Shown here piece by piece: positions 19,399-28,200 of a stretch of 64,000 bases of DNA (within the stretch, counting starts at the first letter, position 1; each line of letters opens with the position of its first letter). The notes under the pieces are model-generated. The model had not been told where the DNA came from. It saw nothing but the letters and a program-made list of their open reading frames with translations, and made no database searches. Made by a program: the position numbers and the translations under genes. The stretch is taken from assembly GCA_037355855.1 (NCBI GenBank), contig CM074762.1, forward strand, positions 1,178,001 to 1,242,000, given 5' to 3'. This stretch comes from Pseudo-nitzschia pungens (lineage: Eukaryota; Bacillariophyta; Bacillariophyceae; Bacillariales; Bacillariaceae).

Positions 19399-22300
19399 GC
19401 CGTGCACCGGAATACAGTCACGAGTCCACTCGGGACTGGATTAAGGATAAGGATGAATTACGATTAGCGAGCGTCTGTATCGCCAACAGGGAGACGGTCT
19501 CTCAATCCGATAGCAATAGACTAATTGATAGAGCTCACAATTTGCATATCACTACTTTATTCATTAGTAGACCCGGGGTATGGCATGATTTTAAAATCAA
19601 GCTGAGCGCTGATGACCATGAGCAAGAGAAGGGACCGATCGGTCGATAAACCGACGGGACCGAAGAAACTGCCGAAAAATGGAGGCGCAGAGAAGCAAAA
19701 AAACAGGGAGAAGGATATCCAGTGTCTGCAGCACAAGGAAGACCGACCCCAGCAACTGTTGACGCCCAAAGAAGGGAGTAACAGCAGCAACAGAGACACC
19801 TAAGTACCTAAACAGGACCATGGTCGACAACAGAAATAATGAAATAAGTGTCGAAAAAGTGACACATAATCCAGTAAGTGGACTAATTGGACCAACACTG
19901 AGTGGATGGACAGACCGAATAGGGGATGCCAACCAAAACCGAAGTATACGGATATCCGGAAAGGTATACAATGAATACCTAAACACCACCAATCCCACGG
20001 GAAACGGGAAGTGGGACCGGCCCGGTGATTGCTTAATAGAGGAGCAACGCCGGAGAACCACGGGAATCGAATCCCACGAAATAAAAACAGAAACAACTCC
20101 GGAGAACCACAGGATTCCCGGGAACCAAAGAGAGAAACAACTCCCACCATCACGATGGTTGGAAACAAAATCAGTTACAACACGAGTTATCGCGTGGAAA
20201 TCAAATCTAGTAGCAAAAACTGCAAAATCTGGAACAGTCACTCTTGCTCATTTCCACACTAAAATTAGCAGATAACAAAAATAAAGTAACTAAACCAAAT
20301 AAAGTAAATAAAACTGATTAACCATGGCGACCAAGGGAACCAAATTGAAACCCTTCAACGTCACACGGGAGGACTGGCCGGAAGACGCCAACACCGTAAA
20401 GATGAATGTAGACAGCGAACAAGGTGGAATCGCATTCAGCGACTACCTAAAGGTTCTCAATGGTACTGAAAGACCAGAACTCTTCCTTATCTGGAAGAGA
20501 GACTTTGACCAGAAAATTGCTGGCAATGACAAACTCAACGGGGACCAGAAATTGGAGGTTCTACAGAGAATCCTCTCTATTGAGGCACTCGGACTTGTCC
20601 AGCGAACGCTCAAGCGGACCTACTTGGCCGAACCGACCCACAAGGTCCATCACACGAGACAAGTACAGAAAAAGATCCAAGAGATCGAGCAAAGGGACCA
20701 AGCAAACATCCTGCTATCCCTGGGGCAAGACGCCACCGAAACTCCCACGGGAGCCTCCAAGGAGAAGGCAAAGGAGCAAGCTCCAAACGCCGACAAAACC
20801 GACACCGCCAAGGCGAGTTCGGACAAAGAATCGGAGACCAACAACCTCGAGTCTCCAATCCCAAAGAAAAAGGTCGCAAGCGCCCTCATCCAGTACTACC
20901 AATCCCAGGAGTACAGAAAGGATGTCATCGAGGAATGCATGCATGCCCTCAAACTCAAAATCTTTGGCAATGACCAACACGGCAAGCGCTCGTATATCGT
21001 CCTCCGCCGATTCATGCGAGGCATGCGCGTGGACCTTAAACATGGCATTAGAGCCTGGGCCAACCGAATGGCCGAACTCCAAAGCTACCTCCCAGATTGC
21101 CTCTGGGAATGTGGCAGTGACCAAATGGAAACACCAAGAAGTTTCACCCAAGGAGAAATGAAGGAAATCCTAGATGCCAACATGACCCACTCCCAACGCG
21201 AGAAGCTGGAGCACATTAGTTGGGACCTCTACACCCACTCCTTTAACACCACTATCGACAAGCTCGAAAACCTGGAAATCACCATCCGGAAGGAAGCACT
21301 AATGCAACAACGCATCACCGACCTCGAAAAGCAGACCGGCGTCACCAAGAAGACCCCCAAGGCCGCATCTGGGGGAGGAACCCATCACGGGAAATCCCCT
21401 GGCAAAAAGAAGCGCCCTGTGGATAACGGCAACAAACAGCTATGCAAGACATGTGGCAAGGTCCATGCCGGCAAATGCTGGAAACTAACCGGTGGTCCCC
21501 ACAAGAAGGGGAAGTTCGACCGGGAAACCATCAACCTGCTCAAGGAGCATTTTGTGGCAAAAGAACAAGACTCAGACACTGAGCAACACTCCAAACCCCA
21601 CTGGGGAAGGACCCTATCGAACCACGAGTACTCTTATGTACTGGCCACGGCCCAAGCTGACCACGAAGTCTCCGACGACGAGATCGACATCTCCGAACGG
21701 GAACTCAAAGAGTACAGAAGAAAGTACAGGAAGACCTTTAAAAAGAAAGGATCCCACAACTGAATGGCTTCCGATACCATCCACACCGGACCGCGCGTAA
21801 TCAACCGATTCGCAGACGTCTGTGTGGAGGTATTGGACCACAAGGGAAGGGGGAGGATGCTCCGGGGCCTACTCGACTCCGGGTGCTCCAAATCCATCAT
21901 ACTAAGGCACTTTGTCGACCGAAGTCAACTAACGAACCGAGACCGAAGATCTGTCACCTACAACACATATGGGGGCAAGTTCAGAACCAAGTCTGCGGCT
22001 TCAGTGGGACTAAGGCTGATAGAATTTTCAAACTCCAAGACCATCAAGTGGACCTTTCAAGTGGATGAATACCATCACCACGAAGAAGTACCCTATGACA
22101 TGATTATAGGATCCGACCTAATGGCACAACTGGGACTGGATATAAAATACAGCTCCCGTACGATCGAATGGCAGGGTGACTCTATTCCCATGAAGGGGAT
22201 GGGGGAGCTCTCTGAACCGGACAAATGTGAGGCAGTATTCTTTGCCAACACACAAAGTCCAATCCTCCAACAAGAGGAAGAAAGGCAAGCCAAAATTCTG

Positions 22301-24002
22301 GACGCAGATTACTCCAAAGTCGATATAGATGCTATGGTCAATGACCTGGAGATTACAGACGCGTCCAAGGAAGCGCTGAAGAAAACACTGAAGAAATTCC
22401 CAACACTCTTTGGAGGAGGATTGGGTCTGCTCAAAAATATCGAACCGGTGTCCATTGAACTCCAACCAGGGGTCAAACCGGTCCGGCAGAGGTACTATTC
22501 TGTACCCCATGCCTTTGAACAAGCACTTCGAAAGGAGATCACCAGGCTCTGTGATATTGGAGTCCTGGAAAAACTCCCCCACGATGACGACTCACCGTGG
22601 GCATCCCCTACCTTCTGTCAACCCAAGAAGACAGGGGACATTCGCGTCCTAACCGACTTCCGGAAAATGAACGCCGCCATCCAAAGGAAACCATTCCCAC
22701 TACCACGAATAGGGGAAACGATCCAAAGACTACAAAAGTTCAAGTCAGCTACGGCGCTTGACTTGTCCCAGGGATATTATACCATTCCCATTTGCAAGGA
22801 GAGCCAAAAGATTTGCTCCACCATTTTACCATGGGGAAAGTATGCCTACAAGAGACTGGCAATGGGAATCGCATGCGCACCGGATATCTTCCAATCCGTC
22901 ATGATGAACCTACTCGGTGACCTGGACTATGTGCTGGTCTATATTGATGATATTCTCATCATCCAGCGAGAAGGGGAATCCGAACAGGATCACCTCAATA
23001 AGATAGACACAGTCCTACAGCGACTGGACGATGCTGGCTTCCGAGCCAACCTCAGAAAATCCTTTTTCATGCAGAGAGAAGTGGAATATCTGGGATTTCT
23101 GTTAACAACAGAAGGCATTCAGCCCCAACCAAAGAAACTGGAGGCGATGAAGCGCCTAGAAGCCCCCAAGAACACCAAGCAACTCAAGATGTTCCTTGGA
23201 ATGGTAAATTTCTACCGGGACATGTGGAAGCGCCGCTCCCACATCCTAGCCCCTCTAAACAAGCTAGCAGGGAAAAAGGGCAAAATGAATTGGTACTGGG
23301 GTCCAGCAGAGCAGAAAGCTTTCATGGAGGCGAAAAGGATGCTCGCAGATGAAGCAAAGCTTGCATTCCCAGACTTTACGAAACCATTTCATCTCTACTC
23401 AGACGCCAGCGATAGGCAACTGGGAGCAACTGTATGCCAAGATGGCAAGCCCCTTGGTTTCTACACCCGGAAGCTGAACTCGGCGCAGCTCAACTACACT
23501 GTTGGAGAAAAAGAACTCCTGGGCATAGTAGAAGGCCTGAAGGCATTCGAAGGAATCCTACGAGGACAAGATGTGATTATTCACACAGACCACCTTAACC
23601 TGCTCTATCAGCAGATGCCCACCCAAAGGATGGTCCGGTGGAGACTCCTCATGGAGGAGTTCCACCCGGTAGTCAAGCATGTGGCTGGCAAAGACAACGA
23701 TGCAGCAGATGCACTATCACGACTGGATATTACGGATGACCCAGCAGATACGGTGGAATGGCTACCACCAAATAAGCCCCTCACCTACGCGGATGAGGAA
23801 GAGCACCTCCGGCAACTCCTATTCCCGCTTGGAGAAGAAGCTCCGGAAGAATTCCAGGGCAATAGTGCATTCCCACTTGCCCCGGACATGATTCAGTTCT
23901 ACCAGCAAAAGGACACAGGAATCATGAGTGCTCTGGAACAAGACAACCGACTGACCACCAAAATGGTGGAAGGTTACAGTCTAATCCACAAAGAAGGAAA
24001 GA
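19399..24002 (+). mobile_element. Ty3/gypsy retrotransposon, 3'-truncated
   Basis: The segment between the two direct repeats holds a 925-bp 5' region, gag (20324-21763) and pol (21764 onward) with protease, reverse transcriptase and RNase H in Ty3/gypsy order. The integrase, 3' LTR and polypurine tract are absent. The pol frame is cut at GKILV and runs into the second copy of the flanking repeat. The 5' end lies inside the minisatellite element. Sequence beginning TGCCGTGCACCGG may be the start of a 5' LTR, but with no 3' LTR for comparison neither LTR length nor primer-binding site can be set. Both frames are open, so the insertion is young or the truncation recent. Confidence 0.85.
20324..21763 (+). 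CDS. gag: Retrotransposon Gag protein
   Basis: A 479-residue protein, the capsid/nucleocapsid part of the Ty3/gypsy-like element. Residues about 1-110 hold an alpha-helical capsid-like region. Residues 120-190 are charged and Ala/Lys/Glu-rich. A second helical part runs to about 335. Then comes a basic stretch (GKSPGKKKRPVD) and a short zinc knuckle CKTCGKVHAGKC, a C-x2-C-x3-H-x3-C variant of the usual C-x2-C-x4-H-x4-C. The start is the ATG in ACCATGGCG, after an A-rich leader. It ends in TGA immediately followed by the pol ATG in the same frame. No internal stops are seen. Confidence 0.8.
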   Translation: MATKGTKLKPFNVTREDWPEDANTVKMNVDSEQGGIAFSDYLKVLNGTERPELFLIWKRDFDQKIAGNDKLNGDQKLEVLQRILSIEALGLVQRTLKRTYLAEPTHKVHHTRQVQKKIQEIEQRDQANILLSLGQDATETPTGASKEKAKEQAPNADKTDTAKASSDKESETNNLESPIPKKKVASALIQYYQSQEYRKDVIEECMHALKLKIFGNDQHGKRSYIVLRRFMRGMRVDLKHGIRAWANRMAELQSYLPDCLWECGSDQMETPRSFTQGEMKEILDANMTHSQREKLEHISWDLYTHSFNTTIDKLENLEITIRKEALMQQRITDLEKQTGVTKKTPKAASGGGTHHGKSPGKKKRPVDNGNKQLCKTCGKVHAGKCWKLTGGPHKKGKFDRETINLLKEHFVAKEQDSDTEQHSKPHWGRTLSNHEYSYVLATAQADHEVSDDEIDISERELKEYRRKYRKTFKKKGSHN

Positions 24003-24124
24003 TTCTTGTTGCAACGATCACAAGAAAATGCGGTACAAGTAATTACGAGTACGAGTATGCTTTTTCGTTTTGTGTTGTAACGGTATGTTGTGAAATGAGC
24101 CGGATCTTGATTGAATCACTCTGA
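21764..24124 (+). CDS. pol: Retrotransposon Pol (protease, RT, RNase H), truncated before integrase
   Basis: The frame gives 786 residues, of which only about 746 belong to the element. Aspartic protease: LLDSGCSKSII at residues 37-47. Reverse transcriptase: FRKMNAAIQRKPFPLPRI, ALDLSQGYYTIP, and the catalytic YIDDI at 393-397. The RT connection FYRDMWKRRSHILAPLNKL then leads to RNase H with LYSDASDRQLGATV and IHTDHLNLLYQ. The order and motifs are Ty3/gypsy, not copia. The integrase zinc-binding HHCC and DDE core should follow HKEGKILV, but the frame crosses at 24003 into the duplicated flank and ends in 40 unrelated residues. It cannot integrate by itself as it stands. Confidence 0.85.
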   Translation: MASDTIHTGPRVINRFADVCVEVLDHKGRGRMLRGLLDSGCSKSIILRHFVDRSQLTNRDRRSVTYNTYGGKFRTKSAASVGLRLIEFSNSKTIKWTFQVDEYHHHEEVPYDMIIGSDLMAQLGLDIKYSSRTIEWQGDSIPMKGMGELSEPDKCEAVFFANTQSPILQQEEERQAKILDADYSKVDIDAMVNDLEITDASKEALKKTLKKFPTLFGGGLGLLKNIEPVSIELQPGVKPVRQRYYSVPHAFEQALRKEITRLCDIGVLEKLPHDDDSPWASPTFCQPKKTGDIRVLTDFRKMNAAIQRKPFPLPRIGETIQRLQKFKSATALDLSQGYYTIPICKESQKICSTILPWGKYAYKRLAMGIACAPDIFQSVMMNLLGDLDYVLVYIDDILIIQREGESEQDHLNKIDTVLQRLDDAGFRANLRKSFFMQREVEYLGFLLTTEGIQPQPKKLEAMKRLEAPKNTKQLKMFLGMVNFYRDMWKRRSHILAPLNKLAGKKGKMNWYWGPAEQKAFMEAKRMLADEAKLAFPDFTKPFHLYSDASDRQLGATVCQDGKPLGFYTRKLNSAQLNYTVGEKELLGIVEGLKAFEGILRGQDVIIHTDHLNLLYQQMPTQRMVRWRLLMEEFHPVVKHVAGKDNDAADALSRLDITDDPADTVEWLPPNKPLTYADEEEHLRQLLFPLGEEAPEEFQGNSAFPLAPDMIQFYQQKDTGIMSALEQDNRLTTKMVEGYSLIHKEGKILVATITRKCGTSNYEYEYAFSFCVVTVCCEMSRILIESL

Positions 24125-24824
24125 TCTCTGATGCCGAAAGAGCCGAAAGAGCCGAAAGAGCCGAGAGCAGGAGAGAATCGAGGAAGCATCATCCAACGAC
24201 GACCGCAACGGCACCGAACGGAACACGATCGAATCTCGATCGAACACGAACATCACCGATTCTTCGAAAAAATCTTTTGCGTCGTTCTTATTACTTTCGA
24301 ACTCTGTTCGCGTTTCTGTGAAGCTTATTCTTAACTTTCTTACATTCCTCACCGATCTATCTACGGTATGTAAGATAATATGCATCTCAAGGGCAACCCT
24401 TTCGAGTTGCTGGGACTTTTCCTACGACTTAATCTTACTTGGTTTCCATTGCAATCAGATGGTTTTACTTCCAACCTTATTCATTACGTAGTAATAGGTA
24501 ATTACTTACGTAAGACATTTATACTTATACATCCGGGTTTGTTTGACATTTATACTTAAACATCCGGGTTTTTTTAACACTTATAAATCCGGTTTTTTAA
24601 ACTACTTATACATCCGGGTTTCTTTGACACTTGTACTTATACATGCGGGATCGTTTAACATTTATAGTTATACATCCGGGTTTGTTTGCCATTTAAAATT
24701 ATACATCCGGGTTTGTTTGACATTTATACTTATACATCCGGGTTTGTTTGACATTTAAAATTATACATCCGGGTTTGTTTGACATTTAAAATTATCCATC
24801 CGGATTTTTTTGACACTAATACAT
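24003..24824. repeat. Direct repeat copy 2 (822 bp) right of the retroelement
   Basis: Second copy of the 18586-19398 segment. It begins at TTCTTGTTGC directly after the broken pol frame, and its right end continues without a break into the rest of the minisatellite element. It therefore represents the uninterrupted (empty-site) version of the locus. It carries a second copy of carboxypeptidase upstream DNA but no carboxypeptidase gene. Confidence 0.9.
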
Positions 24825-25162
24825 CCGGGTTTGTTTGACATTTATACTTATACATCCGGGTTTGTTTGACATTTATACTTATACATCCGGGGTTGTTTGA
24901 CATTTATACTTATACATCCGGGTTTTTTGACACTTATACATCCGGGTTTTTTTACCACATAGTTCTGCATCCGGATTTTTTTGACATTCTTAAATCCAGG
25001 TTCTTGTGATTCGTTCCTATGATACATACTGTGGTCACATCATAACCTTAAGATTACTCGTATGACCTATTCATGGGTAACGTCATCGATGGAAACTTTG
25101 TTCATCTCACGAGAGAATGCCACGAACTCGGAGGCTGGTTGGAATTCTTCACCTTCCGATGT
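24499..25162. repeat. Dispersed minisatellite element, copy E2 (complete)
   Basis: Left end TAATTACTTACGTAAGAC, then an array of 31-bp units (ATCCGGGTTTGTTTGACATT core) to about 24945. A conserved unique tail follows: CACATAGTTCTGCATCCGG, ATGATACATACTGTGGTCAC, GGGTAACGTCATCGATGG and GAGGCTGGTTGGAATTCTTC, ending CTTCCGATGT. The same tail with small indels ends copy E3 at 62234. No protein is encoded. Confidence 0.9.
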
Positions 25163-25297
25163 ACACTAAGGTTTACTGTAACTATCATCGAAATTGTGTG
25201 CAACAAAATAATAGTACTAATACTACCCCTGGCGCGGATGGGAACCAAAATTGGCAACCGAACGCGTGTCTCCGCTAAACATGAAATCGCACTCTTT
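25163..25297. other. Short intergenic region
   Basis: 3' flank of the ankyrin pseudokinase gene. Nothing specific is seen. Confidence 0.4.
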
Positions 25298-28200
25298 TTA
25301 AATTTCGTACTTTTCCGCGTCCGTGAGCAGACTGACGGTGCTCTCGATGCTGCCGCCCCCTTTCCGCCGCCGCACCCGGCTTCCCTTTCGCGGCGATCGA
25401 TGCTTGCGGATCTCCTGCCAGAACGGATTCTCCAGAATCTCGTCCATGTCGGCCGGTCGGTCCTCCGGTTGCGGGAACAAGCACGACGTGATCATGTCGG
25501 CTCCGCTTTCGCCAATGCCGGCCTCCAGCAGGTCGGCAAAGACCGTTTCCATGTTCGATACGTTCCACTCGGCGGTTTGCAACAACGCAATGACGTCGTC
25601 GGACGGACTGTCGTTGGCGTTGGTGTCGAATTCGATCAGGGGCTTGCCCACCAGGCTCTCGTAGCAGAGCTTGCCAAAGCCCCAGATGTCGATGGACGGT
25701 TCCGCAACAATCTCCTCTACAAAGGCCACCGCGGGCTTGTCGGAATCGTACAGCGCACCCTCTCGTTCCTGCGACAGGAGCTCGAGCGTCTCGGGGGGGA
25801 ACGAGTGGCGGAACCGGGTGGGATCGAAGGGTTTTCCGATCGCCTGCACGTCCAGCCGCTCCGTGAGCTTCCACATCGAGTCCTCGAACTTTCCGCAGGT
25901 CTCGAGGCAGACGTTGCCGTGCACGACACCGGAACCGTGCAGGTGGCGGATCGCCTTGGCGATCAACCGCAGAACGCTGCATATCTTCGCCGAGTACTTG
26001 AGCCGCAGGTCCTGCGCGTTTTGGTAGCCACCGTTCTTGGACACGCCGTCCACGACCTTGTCCAGCGTCATGCGGGGGCGCTCGATGGCAACGCATCGCT
26101 GCTGCTGCTCCTCCCCCCGGGCCTCTTGCGGGGATCCGACGCCTTCGCCGCCGCCGTCCTCCTCCAGGTGCTCGACGTAGACGTTGACTTCTTCGACGAA
26201 ATTGTTCTCCAGTTCCACCTCGAACATGGTGTAACACCTGTTTTCGAAATCAAACTCGTTCTTGTAGCACTCCAACAACACTCGTTTTCCCGCTTCGTTG
26301 TTGCCAAAGTCGAGGGCTTCGAAGGCCTTGAATCCGGTCTGAATGTCCGCGAACAGCGGCCCGTCGCCGACAAACTCGAATCTTCCGAGGAATCGCAGGC
26401 CGCGGTTCATGATTTCTCGGCACTTGGGCGTCGCACGATCGATGATCGCGTTTTCCGAACCGTGCTCCGTCATGTAGCACAGCTCCTGGAGCTGTTGGAA
26501 GGAACAAATCGACACAATCTCCTCGACGACACGGACCATGTGATCGTCGCTGTCGCACGTCAGGAACGTCCAGCTCTCGCCGCGATCCTTCAGCACCTTG
26601 AGTCCGTCCCGGTCGTCGACCGCGACGGGGAGATCCACGAGGGCGATCGCCAGAATAACTTCCTCCGGCATCAGTTGCATGCAAGCGATTTCGATGGGAA
26701 GGATGCCGGCGGCATTTCGTTGCAGGGCGGTTTCCGGAACGATTTTCAGAATAGACTGCAGCCACGAACAGAAACACGAACGAAACAAATCTCGGGTGAG
26801 AGACAAAGCCCCAAACGCAGCAAATCGTGGAGGAAAACGCGATTCCCGAGTCGAGTCGAAAGCGAAAAAAATCACTGCCGCTCGAACTTACCATGGCAGC
26901 GGTAGCGTCTTGACATTCTCCAACGAGCAAATGAAGCGCGTTGTTCTGGTCGGCATCCTGGGACAGCGCGGCCTTGCGACCCCCGGGACCGCTCACGAGT
27001 GCCTCGATCATTTGCCAACCCCTCTGGGATCGGATCGCCGTGAACAGCGGGGTCTCGTTGAAGTCATTGAGGACCATGTTGCAGTGGAGTTCCGAATCCA
27101 TTCCCGAGGCATCCGTGTCCCTCGCCGTGGACATGGTCGCGGCGGACATGTTGTCGTCCGGGATTTCTTGCATCTTCATCTTGTTGCGAAAGCGCGCCCC
27201 GTAGGGATCTTGGAGCTGCCGCTCGGCCTCGTCCAGGAGCAGAAAGATCACGTCCACACCGATCCCGCCGTGCAGGCACTCGGAAGCCACGTGCAACGGT
27301 AAATTCCCGTCGTTGTCGGGAATGGCCACGGCTTTGGGAAAGAGCTTCAGCACGGTCTTGAGCGCCGTCAGGGACTGCGCATACGCGTCCTCGCCGTATT
27401 GCTGGTCGTCGTGTTCGGCAAAGGACGCAATCGCAAAATGGAGGGGGAGCATCCCGTCTTCGTTTCGGATGGAAGCCCCGCTCTCGAATTTTTCTCCCAG
27501 CATCTGGATCATCTCGATGTTGCTGGCCGCCGCCGCCAGGTGGAGGGGAACGTTGCCGTCCTGGTCGAACTTGTAGACGGCGGAAGGAAACTTTTGCACC
27601 AGCTGCTCGCCGAGACTAATGGGGGCCGCGGGGGGGCCCTTTCCGAAAAAGGCGAGCTTGTGCAGCAAGAACTGGTTGGTCGTCAGTTCCTTCATTTCGG
27701 CGAGCCAGGGATTCGCATTGATCAAAAACAAGACCTGGTCCCATTTTCGTTGCTCGACGGAATTGATGGCTTGCTTCAGGCGCTTCTGCAAAATGTCGGG
27801 GGACATCATCAGGCTCGCCAGCGTCTGCGGATCCATGTCCCCGGTTCCGCTGGCATCGCTCTGCGTCCCGTCCGTGTCAATGATGGTTTTGTGCTGGAAT
27901 TCGTCCCCCAGAATGGCCGAGTTCTGGAGGAACCTTCCGTGCGCCCGCTTGTATTGTTCGTCCGACAGTTCGGACGGAGACAGCGTGGACTGGGACCGAA
28001 CCGGACTGGCGTATTTGTCCTCGGTGAACGGTGGTTCGTGTTCTTGCTCTTGTTCGTGTTGCGCGTATGCGTATGCGTTGCTCGGCCGGTGGGATTTTTC
28101 TCCGGAATTCTGGACCACCAGCCGGATCTGGTCCGGCAGCGCGTGAAACGAGGACGCCTCCGATGCAGCGTCCGTGTCTCGCGGAGACAACGAGGCCCGG

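Noticed and set aside
18586..24824. The 813/822-bp direct repeats as LTRs of the retroelement
   Set aside because: No TG...CA ends, no target-site duplication at the outer ends (GATCG versus CCGGG). Copy 2 runs on into a dispersed element whose independent copy at 61667 has the same continuation.
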